Source of the DNA: Nymphaea colorata
Taxonomy: Eukaryota; Streptophyta; Magnoliopsida; Nymphaeales; Nymphaeaceae
Reading direction: 5' to 3'
DNA: 64,000 bases
NCBI RefSeq assembly: GCF_008831285.2
Contig: NC_045148.1
Span: 21,509,002 to 21,573,001 of the forward strand
Within the stretch, counting starts at the first letter, position 1; every line of letters begins with the position of its first letter. Under the pieces are notes generated by a model. The model searched no databases and had not been told where the DNA came from. It worked only from the letters and a program-made list of their open reading frames with translations. Made by a program: the position numbers and the translations under genes. This document shows positions 48,961 to 61,789 of the stretch, piece by piece.

Positions 48961-51900
48961 ACTAAAAGCACAAGTTTAAATTTCTTTGTTAACAGCATTT
49001 TATGGAATACATGCAGTTACTTTATTTAAACTTGAACGAGTTATTGTTACCCTTTCAAAGTCAATAACTCACCACTCAAAACAGAAGAAGCATTAAGACC
49101 CCTCGTTCCCCAAGTCTATAGGGCTTTGAGATACGTACATTAGTAGTACCACTGCTCCCTTCAACTTATATACCATACTCCACCACTTGAGAATCACTAG
49201 AGACATGCATCTCCATATGCCTCAAGCCCGACCGTTTATGCTATGCTAGTTTTGCCCTTTGAAAAAATTTATACCACTGTTTGTAATTATATTAATTGGG
49301 ATATATCTGATTTTAAGCACGAGTAATTTCTAATCCAATGGAAGTCCATTCAATTTACGTTGCAACATAAAAAAAAACTGGAATTTAGCCTACATAATAG
49401 AGCTACCGAATTTTTTACTCAAATAGACTTCAATATTGCTAAATTCTAGTTAGGCTCCGGCCATGAATCATTACATAAATGACATTGTAGGTGGAAACTG
49501 TCCCAAATGAGTTTCACTGGATAACTTGTCTTGAATGAATTGTCCAGTGGAAAATGAGGCTGGGTTTTCAAACAGTGTTAAGACAAAAAAGACAATGAGA
49601 AAAGCGTGTCCAGGTTCTCTGAAGAGATAAAGCATCATCAGAACTTGAGTCAAAATTTATTATGAGATGTTTTTCCACCCCTAGAATGTATATTATTGGC
49701 AGCTGAGCTCAAAGGTCACTGGAATTGGAACGTCGTCTTCGGTTAGAAAAACAAAACATAATAAAATAAAAAGAAATTTCAAGAAGACTGGAGAATAACT
49801 AGTGACATGAAAAACCATTTTCACATTGTCATAAAACACAATTAATGTTTCGCACCTCTACTTAAAAAAAAAATATATGTTTGCCAATAGCTCTAAGTTG
49901 TTACTAACTTAAGCTTGTTTTAACTTGATAAAAATGACTAATAGATGCTTAATGAGGATAAATTATACATACATTAGTTTGTATTAGCTTAAGGCATGTT
50001 TTAAGGGGGTTATGACCAGCCATCCATTGGCCAAAATGTAAATGGATATTGTGCTATCCCATCCAAACTTTTGGTACATTGAATTAAAGATCTGCTGCGA
50101 AACATGACATTCACACTTGATTTTGACGTTGCCAAAACAGCAGTATTAGATTTTTTTATGTATTTATTTTTTTTAAATAGAATTCTGAAAATTGTATGTT
50201 GGGGGTGCTTTTAGGAAAGAGGGGAAGCATGAATGGAGGAATTCAACTTTTTAATATAAAAAGCTCGTTTAATATAAAAAGCTGGCTCCATGATCACTTA
50301 TCTTTTTTTTCATCGTTTTACTTTTTTTTTCTTTATTTTCTTCTTTGGAGCAACAGAGTACGAGTTTGTTATTGAAAAGAAATAATTATAAAGGATACTT
50401 AAACTTTAGGTAGCAAAAAACTTCTCAAATTGTTTAAAAAGAAAATCATCCGACCTATGTTCTTGTTCTCTTGTATTCAATTTGATGAAGTAAATTAAAA
50501 GTTTCGAAAGTATCTTTTACAACCATTTCATCTTCTTTCTTATTGAATCAAACCAATCTTGTAATTGTGAACAAGAGCACGTTTGAGTGGGTATACAAAA
50601 ATATTTTTGAAATGCATTTGGTCACTCCAAGTGAAAGTCTGGGTTGGGGTGGCACTTCTGCGTTGTGGGCATCAAAAATATTTCAAAATGCATTTCAAGG
50701 GTAGCCACGAAGTAGTACTGCTCAGCTTAGTAACCGACTATGATTCTTATTATTATCTACAAGGCCATAAGGTTCATATTTATTGACAGAAAGCAGTGCC
50801 TTTATTTTGGAAGACTTCTTCATCTTTTCTTGCAAGTTCTTGTATGTAAAAGATCAACTTAACCTATACAAAGAATTTATGATATATGTACAATTTTTTC
50901 ATTCATAATATGTTCATTTATTTATATTGGCTAATTTGTTGAAAATTTTGGTTCCAGGTCGCTACAATTGCATGGTTTGGTTTGAAGCTTATTTTGTTTG
51001 CGGTAGTCGTTCTGTTGCAATTCCTTTGGTGCTGGTTCTTTGTAGTCGTTCTGTTGTAATTCCTTTGGTGCTGGTTCTTCCATATATATGCCACTTCTTC
51101 CAATTCATTCGGCAATACAAGGATGCAAAGGAAAAAAACATGTCTTTTTAATGGTAAGAATTTTTATTCAATTCCATATTTTTAGCCACCAAGATATGCT
51201 GCCTATGCTAGAAATGATATATAGTAAAGGAACAGTTAAATACTGGCTAACTCGAACTTGCGTGTCAAACTCAAGCCATGCTGCACTTTTCCATAGCATA
51301 GGTGACATGATCCAAAGGGTGTCCTTGGCTCGGATAACAACAGGGGAAAGAAAATTAGAACAGAGGTAACTGCAAAACAAGGGGCCACAACTTACACGGA
51401 TATTCAGATGGAGAGATTAATGGTGTCCTGCACACCCAGCACCAAGCCCATGACTTGTTTGTTCTTTTTTCATTTTTGTGGGATTTTTTGTCTTCTGCAA
51501 TCAGGGGCGGAGCTAGATTTTTTTTCCTTTCATAAAACACTTAATATATGGTTAACATATTTTCAAATGACTATGAGGCAGATCTCATGGGGCTACTCCA
51601 TATAATTGGGCCCAAGTTCACCAAAGTTTGAACATTAAATTAAGGTTTGAAAGAGCTGTCGTGTTCATAACCAAAATAACAGCTGAGGTCAAAAATTAGG
51701 ATTCTGATTGTCTGGAGCAATGAAATTCATGTTTTCCGTGAAATTTACAGTAAAAAATTTGAACATTTCAAGGTTTGGGTCTCGAAATTCTGACTTTTCG
51801 ATCCGTTTTCTTTAAAATAAAGTTTCCACTGGCATGACTGAATGTGAATCTGAAAGCCAAAACAAAAAGTAGGAATGGGAATTTGTTTAAAGATGCTGCT

Positions 51901-52420
51901 GCTCAGAAATTATATGTTTGTCCCGCCAACATCAGAAATTATATGTTTGTCCCACCACCATCTTATTGTTTTCTTAGGAAAATCCCAAATACCCAGAAAA
52001 GATGGTAGAATGGGAATCAAAATTTGCACTGTAAATCCAACGCAACCTTCCAATCTTGGCTCGTATGAGAGTCTGACTAAGTTAGGAATCTAAGCAAGTT
52101 TTAGTTACCATCTTTTTGTAAATTTTTGGTCTTTTCTCCTCAATGTTTAAGAATCCTTTTATGATCAGAGACCTTCCAAATTCTCACTGTGTGCATGGAA
52201 GCCATGGTTCAAGTCCAATCTATAGGTTTTACCCTTCACAGCCATCATAAGCGACGAAACTACAGGACTTCCAAGAATGAGTCATAATCCTCACAAGTTC
52301 CTAGTACAATCACAGGGATTGTCTCCATTACCTCACTTTTCTGTTGGAAAAGTTTATCTACAGCTGCCTTTCTCATAGTTGCCTTATTTCATTGTTCCCT
52401 TGCCCATCAAGATCTTGTTG
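48961..52420. other. Long gene-free stretch
   Basis: I see no coding sequence, RNA gene or intact element across ~3.4 kb, only short A- and T-rich runs and one 39 bp tandem duplication (51003-51080). Short open frames are scattered and unsupported. Confidence 0.5.
51003..51080 (+). repeat. 39 bp tandem duplication
   Basis: GTAGTCGTTCTGTTG starts at 51003 and 51042, and the two 39-base units differ at about two positions. No function is evident. Confidence 0.9.
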
Positions 52421-52423
52421 CTT

Positions 52424-52504
52424 TGTGAGAAAACTTAGAGAAGAAAACAGAGGAAGGGTGAAAGATAAAGCTGGAGAGAACTTGTTTTTATTGATTCCTT
52501 TAAG

Positions 52505-52542
<38 letters not shown>

Positions 52543-52605
52543 CAAGAAATGGTTATCGCTTACAAGATTTTTGGTATACAAGATCTTGATAATACCCAAT
52601 TTCTA
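52424..52605 (-). mobile_element. Copia LTR fragment with (TA)n expansion
   Basis: It matches the LTRs at 53652-53803 and 62759-62902 (GAAAACTTAG..., GATAAAGCTGGAGAGA, CTTACAAGATTTTTGGTATAC). A TA run at 52509-52538 replaces the short TATATATA of the other copies. No primer site is next to it, so this may be a solo LTR or a 3' LTR. Confidence 0.65.
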
Positions 52606-53394
52606 TCTCTAAAAAAGCTAAACGTTGCTTTCCAATTACAATTTGGAAGAAATTACATAAAAGCACATTGAATATTTCAATTTGTTTCTTTAAGCTGCTG
52701 GTGCCACACAACTTTCTTCCTCTTGCTATTATATGGTGAATGTCTCATCAATTTTAATTGGTCTAAAATTCTGTTTATGCTGAAATAGATAAATTTCCAT
52801 TTTTTTTGGCTTCTAAAAAGAAAATTGAATTTGGGAGCCAAAAAAAAAACAAAAAAAAGATATATTTTTGGGAACCCTTGGGGTTTATACTCAATCAGGA
52901 TAATCCATTGACTGTCTTAGGTAACAAACTGTCGCGTAGATATCATTCTCATCCCTGAAAAGCTGAAAAGACAAAATGAAAATGACTATTTTATTATAAC
53001 AAACTTGAACATTATAATCAGAACTGACAGATTTTACTTTTTTTTAAAAAAAAAGAGAACCACATCTTCATTTTTTCATATTAATTCAAACAGAGTAAGG
53101 TAGTGAATAGGACACATAACTCCTTGTGAAGCAGTAAATTGGAAAGACGAAAAGAACGGATCTGTTGTGGAAAAAATGGTATTTAGGGGCTTGATTCTTC
53201 TAGAAATTCTAAATAAGGTCCTCATATTTTCAGATCTCTTGATACGGCCTGCCTCTTTTTCACTATGGATCGCCAAAAGAACCTGTGATTACGACATGGC
53301 AGGTTGAAAAGTGCGACCTTCCATGTCGCACTTTGGTCATACACTCCAAGCTAGTGTATTATCGTGTAATTTTTATCAAGATCTGCATAACGAC
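52606..53394. other. Gene-free stretch
   Basis: No gene is seen; A-rich runs near 52840 and 53045. Confidence 0.5.
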
Positions 53395-53803
53395 AACAGG
53401 AAGAATCCAGAGAGAAAGGCGCCCTTCCCTGACTTCCTTTCCAGCCGTTCTTTGAAATAATTTGCTGGAGACGAAGGTGTATCAGGCGGCAGAGAGGAAG
53501 GACAGCGATGATTCTTCAGGTGATTCTAGCTGTCGAGCAGAAGATTATTCCAATTCCAGGTGTCTGAAGAACCTCTCTAAAAAAGCTTGAATTTTTTGGA
53601 GGTAATGGAAGGGAGCAGTTGATTTCCCTCCCTCGTTTTGCTCTGATACCATAAGAAAACTTAGAAAAGAAACCAGAGGAAGGGTGAAAGATAAAGCTGG
53701 AGAGAGCTTGTATTTATTGCTTCCTTTGAGCAAAATATATATAGTACAAAAAAAGGTTATTCCTTACAAGATTTTTGGTATACAAGATCATGATATTACA
53801 CAA
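53395..53803 (-). mobile_element. Copia 5' end: LTR, primer-binding site, leader
   Basis: In the minus sense: a ~150 bp LTR (53803-53652), then TGGTATCAGAGC (53651-53640), which is complementary to initiator tRNA-Met and is the standard Copia primer site, then ~245 bp of leader. The leader matches 62530-62746. The body of the element is missing. Confidence 0.75.
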
Positions 53804-54354
53804 TTTATTTTGCAATCCATTAACCACCGAAAATGTAGTCTACATAACAATAACAGATCTTGATAAGAGATCTGATCCCTTTTTTCTTGACACTTTACTT
53901 ATCACATAGGATTCTGGGTGATTATCTTACACAAAATAGTCTGGCCTCTACTCTATATATTGAGAGTCCATCTTCTCTCAAGAACATCAGAGAATGAATA
54001 ATGAGAAAGCTCCCTTTCCCGTGAATGTAGGCATCAAAATGCCAAACCAAACCACGTAAGTTGTTTTTTTTTTCCATGTTTTAACACTTCTTTCGTAGGA
54101 AACTGGTAGTGTGTGCATGCATTTGCTTAGTTATATCTGCACTAGCATATGTGATATGTGGTTCTAATAGCTCATTCTCACACCTATGTGGTTGCAGTTT
54201 GCACACGGGAAGCAGGAAGTGGAGTCAAGCGAAGAGGAAAAGAAGATAATACCTCAGTCGGAGGAATTCGAAGTTATGGTGGACACAGTTATCAATCCCA
54301 ATGCTGGTGTGGCCCACAACAAGTGAAGGTTACCCATCTTTGTGGCTCTAATGG
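53804..54354. other. Gene-free stretch
   Basis: No gene is assigned. Its right part may be further intron-like sequence of the kinase remnant that follows. Confidence 0.4.
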
Positions 54355-55257
54355 ATCCCTGAACTCTCTCTCTAATTTCAAAGATGCCCCTTTTTTCTTT
54401 TTCTTTTGGCATATGACTTTTGCGTGCACTGGCTGGCGCACACAACTTGAACTCCTCTTTTGAGTCCACCACCGCCTTCCTGCCCTTTTCGAATACCTTT
54501 TCTATATTCCTTTATTGTTTTTGACAATTTTTGCAAAATCATTGAAATTTGTCACTTAATGATATGTTCTGTTTCACGTTCTACCTTTATTTAGAAATCG
54601 TGCCTTTCCATGTAACGTAAGCAAAAGAATTGGAGCTGTCTCATCACTTGGTCAGATGGGTAGACTTTAAATGTCATTTTCCATCTTGATCACATGTCCA
54701 ATTGAACCATTCCAAAAAAAAGAAAGAAAGAAAAGAACAGATATGGGGAAAAAATTAATCTGTGATTAAGAAATAGATCACTTCGAATTTAAAAAATAAC
54801 CCGAGTGGATTCGGATTTAGATTCTAACATATATAAGTATCGGATCAGTTATGGATTCAGATCTGATTTAGTTTTAAGTAATTACTCATATCCAATGCTC
54901 TTACCTTTTGAAAATCTTCTAGATACAGTTCAAAATTCAGATTCGGATTGTGAAACCAGATCTGATTCAGACTTGATATCTCTCCATTCTATTAAAATCT
55001 GAATTTGAATACCAGTATGTGAATACCTAAAGAAAATGATATGGTGAAGAGTATACCCAATTTAAGTCCAATCCATTGACATCCCCACTTGCAAAGAACA
55101 TTGCTTTAGACAGAAAAAGAAAGGAAGGCAAGTGGGGGCCGAAGCACTTCTCGTTCCAATCTCAGACGTCATTGATGGCCATCTTCTCAAAGAAAGCAAT
55201 GGTACTGCAACTGAAAGACCTGCTGCTTGGAATGAGCTGTTGGTGATGATGATGGAT
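54355..55257 (+). pseudogene. Receptor-kinase remnant with MITE insertion
   Basis: 54355-54770 aligns with 44325-44650 (intron-like). After a block of TCGGAT repeats, 55127-55257 encodes WGAEALLVPISDVIDGHLL followed by ESNGTATERPAAWNELLVMM. This is close to the kinase C-terminal exon at 40929-41050 (WGAEAFPVAISDVIASHLL). The stretch then breaks off at another TCGGAT block. It is a third, shredded copy of the LRR-XII kinase, retaining a part complementary to the 44.9 kb scrap. Confidence 0.65.
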
Positions 55258-55720
55258 ACATATATACTCAGGTTCGAGTTTGGATACAAATTTAAAAAAA
55301 GTTATATCCAAATTTGAATCCGAAATCAGATTCCACAATCTGAATCTGATTTTTTTTCCTCATCCAAAATCAGATTTCATAATTTGAATCTGATCTAAAT
55401 CCATCTTTTTCATCCTAATCTGAATCTGAAATCAGATGTCACAATCAAAATCCAACCCGAATCCTATTTTTATATTCATATATGAATTTGAATCTGAATC
55501 CATATTTTGAACTGAGTCTGGCTGATTTACAAACTGTAGGAGCATTGAATATAGAATTTTTATTTAAACCTAAGTCCCACCTGGATCTGATCAGATATTT
55601 TTGTATATTTGAATCTGCACTGAATTCGACTGAATATAACTAAATCTGAATCCATTCATATATTTATGCATATATGAGTCTAAATCTGATCGGATGTCAT
55701 TTCTTAATTTCAAATCCTGT
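55258..55720. repeat. Degenerate AATCTGAATCCGAT repeat block
   Basis: Numerous AATCTGAATC / AAATCAGATT variants, of the same MITE-derived class as 54780-55075. Confidence 0.7.
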
Positions 55721-55899
55721 GATTTTTTAGTTGATTAGTAAATTTCTTTTCTTCGTCCAAATGTTTTTGGAGCAATTGGCTTGGACATTCAATTCAAATG
55801 AGACATATTGACATCCTTAGGTTGAAGCTTCCCCACTCCAACTGACATGTTTCACCATTATAAACATGGGACGAGTCCAATTGTGTGTCTCATGTGGAT
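55721..55899. other. Short spacer
   Basis: No gene is seen. It contains a GACATCC end-like motif near 55810, perhaps another MITE edge. Confidence 0.3.
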
Positions 55900-56239
55900 A
55901 GAGCTGTAAAACGAGTTGAGCCAACCCAAGCTCAACTCGAATTTCCTCTGTTAAGCTCAAGGTTAACTCAAAATTCGAGTTTCACAAGTCAAGTTCGAGT
56001 TTCACAAAATTGATTTGATTGAACTTGAGTAAACCATTTATCTAGGCATTCTTTTGAATTTTTTCAAACTTCAAACCAAAAAAAGAAATCAGGTCAAATG
56101 GGAAACAAACTTAAAAGAGTCATGCTCGAGCTGTGGCTTGGTCTATCAAATGGAGTTCAAGCTGACCTTGTATAGCTAAACTCGTGCTTGAGCCAAGCTG
56201 AACGAGCTCAATTTTGACTCTGCCCGAATATAGCCCTAC
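55900..56239. mobile_element. hAT-like MITE with target duplication
   Basis: Begins AGAGCTGTAAAACGAGTTGAG and ends CGAATATAGCCCTAC. It is flanked by ATGTGGAT (55892-55899) and AAGTGGAT (56240-56247), seven of eight positions identical. The interior carries repeated CAAGCTCAACTCGA/TCGAGTT motifs. About 340 bp, no transposase. Confidence 0.75.
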
Positions 56240-56809
56240 AAGTGGATCAATTGTGTGATTTTGATCTTATTTTTCTTGTAAATTAAATATTTGAGTACTG
56301 GTTATGCTATAAGTCGCCAAAGAAATGAATGTCAAATAATATGCCTTTTGGCTTCTTGAGTCGTACGTAGAAATTAAGCTCTCTTTTTGTGCATTTTAAC
56401 TGCTAACATGTATCTGTGGGTTTTAGTTTGCTTCCTTTTGTGTGCTTTTGAAGGGTTGAGTCAACTCTTGGCGAACATCACCGTGTATGTCAGCATTAAT
56501 TGCAGCTCTGCTGATCTTTCTCCATTGCACAGATTGATTTTGCTTAAAAAATGTAGGGGGCCTAATCCCAGCAAGCTGTTCATGCAACATAAATTATGCT
56601 TTTGACTAACAAGTAACACAATCAAATGACACATAGCATTTCTTTCATTTCTTTTTGGAGAAATTTGGTGGTGATTACTTGCCTCAAATTAATTTCCAAG
56701 TTCTTTCATGAATTCAAAAGTTCCAGCATAACTATGAAACCATTTCTAAATTAGGTAGTATGCTTAACCAAATACTTGGTTGAACTGTTAAATTTCCATA
56801 GAGTAGAAT
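56240..56809. other. Gene-free stretch
   Basis: A 72-codon frame at 56387-56605 has a hydrophobic start but no recognisable domain. I do not call it. Confidence 0.4.
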
Positions 56810-57480
56810 GGAAACTGGGTGGAAGAGTGATGTTTGGCAGCAGATGGGATTCAAGATGCTTCTTATAGATTGAGGAGAATATGGGAGTGCCAATCTGGAT
56901 TAGGGTTCCTAATTTGCCAGTAATTTTATGGAATCAATGCACTTTCCAATCTATTGCCAAAGAATTATGGGGAGAACCGATGAAAGATGACATCCCTACT
57001 CAATCGATGTCAAAAATGGGGCTGCAGAAACTGTGTTCAGGTAGTATTGGATTTCAATCCAAAATCCGTGATAGAATTGGAATTAGAAGAGGAAGGAATT
57101 GTTCTTCAAGAAATCAACTATGTGAATAACATTAAATTTTCCTCCCATTGCAAAACGAATATATACTCATATTACAAGTCGGTGTAGAGTTGATCAATTG
57201 GTGGTTTCTTCTCAAGAGGGTGTGGCAAAGAAAGATGGGTGGAACGAATTGAAGATTATCATGATGCCAGGAGAGCTAAGGAAGTAACAAAGGAGAGGCC
57301 CAGATCAAAAGCAGAACCAGAAATGGGGGATAACAAGCTTCGGTTTCTCCATAGGCAGATGGAAGTTGAAAAGGAACATGAGACCCAAAATGATTGGAAT
57401 GCAGAGATTGATTTACAGGAGACCAGCAATTGCGGAGTAACTTGAAGACAACCAGCTCGTGAATGACAAGTAGATAGAGC
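56810..57480 (+). mobile_element. LINE ORF1 (DUF4283 type) fragment 1
   Basis: Broken frames give GVPIWIRVPNLPVILWNQC, then FQSIAKELWGEPMKDD, then FNPKSVIELELEEEGI and QEINYVNNIKFSSHCK. This is the order of plant L1 ORF1 proteins: DUF4283 RNA-binding-like domain followed by a degenerate zinc knuckle. A charged, low-complexity linker follows (57239-57445). Confidence 0.7.
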
Positions 57481-57544
57481 AGGAGATTTCAATTGATAAC
57501 AAAAAGAATTGAAGGGGAGAACCGTGACTCCTCATCAGGTTTGA

Positions 57545-58055
57545 TTCCTTCTCCTCCATTAAAAAACCAATTTTCAGGAGTTTGGATGGAATGAAAACTA
57601 GCAAAGAAATGACTGGTTTGGAAGGGTTCACAGTGAGGACGAACTCAGGGTAGCTTTTAGAAGGGGAGAATGGAAACTGGGTGGAAGAGTCATGGTTGCG
57701 AGCAGATGGGATCCAAGATGCTCCTTATCGATTGAGCAGAATATGGGAGTACCAATCTGGATTAGGGGTTCCTCATTTGCCAGTATTTTGATGGAATCGA
57801 TGCACTTTCCAAGCTATTAACAGAGCGCCTTAGGGAGAACCAATGGAAGATGACATCCATACTCATCGATGTCAAGATGGGGCTTGCAGAATCTGTGTGC
57901 AGGTAGCATTGGATTTCAATCCAAAATCCGAGGTTGAATTGGAATTAGAAGAGGGAGGAATTGTTCTTCAAGAAATCAACTATGTGAGTAATATTCAATT
58001 TTCCTCCCATTGCAAAGCGAATATATACTCATATGACAAGTCAGTGTAGATGATT
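57545..58055 (+). mobile_element. LINE ORF1 fragment 2
   Basis: Same family as fragment 1 and closest to 61790-62205. It contains the DUF4283 start (FDSFSSIKK, then a WFGRVHSEDELRV-like stretch in shifted frames) and ends RICVQVALDFNPKSEVELEL... FSSHCKANIYSYDKS. It is joined at ~58050 to Copia leader sequence. Confidence 0.65.
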
Positions 58056-58400
58056 CTGTTACCTCCCTAATGGACCCAAATTCTGTTTCCTTCCTCTTTC
58101 CCCCGCTGGAGAGGCTCTTTGCCATCTTAAATCAGAGAAGAAACCAAAGCCTTTGAACAGAAGCAAATATGACTACCTGAGTTTGTGACTCAGTGAAGGG
58201 TTGAGAGGACCTGCTGTCGAGCTGAACCTGTAGGATGAGAACAGGAGCTGCCGAGAGGATATTTCTGGAGATGATTCATGAGGATCTGCAACGGGCTCGT
58301 CACTGACATCCGCAGCAGAGAAATTCAGTCGACCCTGAGAAATTCCTGCGATAAGGGTTGCTGCCGGAGTACAGGAAGAATCCGGTGAGAAAGGTGCCTT
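58056..58400 (-). mobile_element. Copia leader fused to LINE fragment 2
   Basis: Matches 47855-48170 and 62206-62530. The fusion point (GATGATTCTGTT...CCTCCCTAAT) is the same as at 62205. Confidence 0.7.
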
Positions 58401-61165
58401 AGGGTTCTAAACAGAAATTGTTTGCCTCTATCTACATCAACCCTAGTGGAGACGTCCCTTATTTCCCTTTTGCCTCCAAGGTCTTAAGCTGCTTCAGCTT
58501 GCACAAAAAATTGCAACCTATGCCACTTGGAGATGTAGACCAACCATTGCCCCGAGTTGGTCTACCAAACCCTAGGGCTTTTTGTTGCATTATATGGTAA
58601 CTAAAATAATATACTTTAAAATTTGAGCTAGCATTGATGATGTTATATTCTTCATTAAATATTTGATAAATACTTTAGACCCATTGCGACACTCATAATT
58701 CTCATATTTTCTAATGTACACATTCCAATTGTGCGTTCACATACTTTCGAAAGCCCAGCTAACTACCGTTTGATTATACGGATTACACAGTTTATGGTGG
58801 AACTAGGCTCCTATTGCACACACATTTTTTTGCCAGCCTTGCCAAGTTTATGAATCCATTTGATTATCCACATCAGTTACATTATTATGGTGCTCATAAT
58901 TTTCATATTTTCAAGTGTAAACGTTACAGGATAGGAGGACGTACACAAATTAAGTATGAAACCTGGTGATTTTTTTTTTTAAGCATAGAAGTATAGCCTA
59001 GCTTTATGTTACAATATTAGAAAAAAATATCAATGATATCAATTATTTTTACAAAGATGATATTTTCCCACCCTCATGGGAGAAAGAAGAGTGGAAGTCA
59101 TGTTTGCAAGTAATTCATGTGAACAAATTATACAATATATTATAGTCACCAGAAGTCAATAGTACCCCTTTATAGAAGCACCCTACGTAAGTTAAAAAAA
59201 AAGGCAGATTTCTCCAAAAGATGGAGAAGTTTTGAAATTTATTGCGGTCCATAGACAGGTGATCAAATAATCCTCTGATAAAGCTACCGGCTTCATGCCA
59301 TCTCCAGACCCATTTCAAAGAGTACCTTTGAAAAGAGTCTTTTATATCCTAAACTATTTTATTTCATATTAAGAAAATGTGTAAGCATGCTTCTCTACTC
59401 TAAACAACAGCGTCTGCTGTGAGATGAGAAATAGAAGAGGAAGGTTGTCATAATTGGAGTTAAATAATGAAAAAATTTGCATCTTATGAAATGAAAGCTT
59501 TTCTTCTCAAAAGGATATAATGAGATCATTCTCCTATAAGATGTTCCCTTCATCCAACTGACCTCAGAATGGATCACTTTGGCCCCTTCAAAAATTTTAA
59601 AAAACATAATGCCTTCAGTGACTGCTGTTGGAGTGTTGAGTCTGATCCATACTTGATAGCCTTCCCTAATTTTTGTAAGGGTATTTATGTAATTTTTTAT
59701 TTTGTGGGTTTTGCTCTAATCACATGTTTAAGAGGATGTTGTTTTAGCTTGTACTTTGTAATTTTTTTCTGATAGTGGAAACTGCTTTGTGTGGTGGCCA
59801 TAGACCTAAGAAAACGTTGTCTCCAAACCACTTAGAATCTTTGTGTGTTTTTTCTATGTCTTTCTTTTCTTCTGATTCGATTTTCTTGGTGTGCTAAGAA
59901 AGTGAGAGAGAGAGACAAAGAGCCAAGTTTCTAACAACAGTCAGTCCTGGAGTGTTTGTTCACACCGGATGTTCTAAAAACGCAATGTAAAAAATTCCAT
60001 CCATTGGTTTGGGTTGGATTGGGTGTCTATGACTCCCCATCTAGGACAAGGTATTAGCGTACGTAAGAACTTTGGTCACAGATATATATAACCCGTATTA
60101 GTATTTCAAAAATTAAATAAAATGGAAAAAGATAAGAGAGTTGAGTGTCACAGATACACCCTCTTATGCTGGACAAAAGTGTCTCAAAGGTGCATTTTGG
60201 GACCATTCATCCATGAAAGCTATAATAGACTACAAAATTAAAGAGAAATCTTCCAATTGGGCCCTGATCCAGTGGTGGAGTAATGTTGTAGGCACACAGG
60301 TCCATAAAATTTACTTTATTTGCATATAGTGCCCCTTAAAGATTGAAATTTAAACTTAGAGTGTTCTTTAAAGGTTGAAGTTTAAAGACAACAATTTCTG
60401 ACTCCACCACTGCTCTGATTCAACACTGATATGGAGTCCTAACTTGTGTTTTGGGTGGCTTCTATGTTTCGGGTGATGTTGTTTCGACTACAGGTCCACC
60501 TAAATGAAGGAAATTAGACAGTCATGCTGTAACTGCACGGGTTGGTCTTCCATTATTTTGTGTAAACAGAATTTTCGGGTAAATAGAAGTGGGAGGCTAA
60601 ATCCCAATGCTCAAGTGAAAATATAAGCCTCCCCATTCTTTTTTTTGCTCTCAAGAATTGGATCTGCTGGAGGGTAGGCATCCAACCTGTTAATAAAACT
60701 TCTTCATGTCTTAACGGCCTCCAATATATAAAAATAATAAATAGTTAAATTACAATTAAAAGAAATTTGGTGGTTTGGTGTGGGCACTACTGGACCATGA
60801 TGATGGATTGCTCCTAACATCAGGCTTCTTTAGTTGGCATTTGGCAATGCACAGATTTAGTTTGGCCTGGTTAAAATAAAAAAATAAAAAACATGACACC
60901 TTATCTTCAATTATCATCAAAATTTAAGCATTTTTCTAAACTATGCTAGAGATGGAGACTCCATGGAACTTCTTGCACAATACCGGGCTCACTTCTTTTT
61001 TGAATTTCTGGTAAACATGGAACTTCTTGCACAAGACGTGGCTCATTTCTTTTTTGAATTTCTAGTAAAGCTTGGGAACGCATGGATCATCCATCTACAT
61101 ATTTGTCCTTGTAAGGGGTTTGTTTTGTCATTGAATTCAATCCCATGAACGGTTGAGGTGTTGAA
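58401..61165. other. Long gene-free stretch
   Basis: No gene is recognised over 2.7 kb. The only structure is a 54 bp tandem duplication at 60961-61068. Confidence 0.5.
60961..61068 (+). repeat. 54 bp tandem duplication
   Basis: ATGGAACTTCTTGCACAA starts at 60963 and 61017. The 54-base units keep an open frame (18-residue repeat MELLAQ..AHFFFEFLV), but nothing else supports coding. Confidence 0.85.
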
Positions 61166-61390
61166 TGTAACTAGGGATGTCAATATATCCAATTGAAATT
61201 GGATATCTGATTTGAATTGGATATCCGACTGAACCCTTTTGAAAAAAATCGGATATGAAAAAAAAAAAACTTAATATTCGATTTAGAAATGGGATCAAAT
61301 TCGGATTTAGAAAATGACATCCGATGGGATTTAATTTGGATTGGGATATATTCATATCCAATTAGATTCAGATACGGATTTGATGCTATG
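61166..61390. mobile_element. hAT-like MITE, left part
   Basis: Starts TAGGGATGTCAATATATCC, the same end as the MITEs at 5.6 and 27.6 kb, and continues with GGATATCCGA and CGGATATG motifs. No matching right end is found before 61390. Confidence 0.55.
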
Positions 61391-61789
61391 AGAGGAGATC
61401 ACCATAGTCTTCATAAGGATGTGATCAAGCTTTTTTGTAAATTGATTCCCTTTAAGGCATACTGGGAATGCGATAAACAATCCGAGGCTCTGTTTCAGGT
61501 CCGCTTGGATTATGATTTCATTCCTCATTCTTTTGTATACTCTCTTCTTCTTCTTCCTACATCATCCGTATTGTTTCCATCATCGAAGTCGAAAGACTCA
61601 ACCTGTACCAGGGCTTCCTGTGTTTTGGGGTCTCTCTTACAGAGTATGTTTGGATTATTGTTTTTCTCCCCTGATGAACTTGTGTTCTTGATTGTTCCCC
61701 TTATCATCTCATACTTGGAAACAACTAGGCCCATATATAGGAGACAGAAATTAAGAACTTTTGCATTGGAACATCTCAATCAGTCTTTG
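61391..61789 (+). other. Unassigned open frame region
   Basis: A 177-codon frame runs from the MITE (61289) to 61822 and ends in LINE ORF1 sequence. Residues ~35-165 match nothing I know. Because it starts in a MITE and ends in a LINE, it is probably chance or the N-terminal part of the LINE ORF1. Confidence 0.3.
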
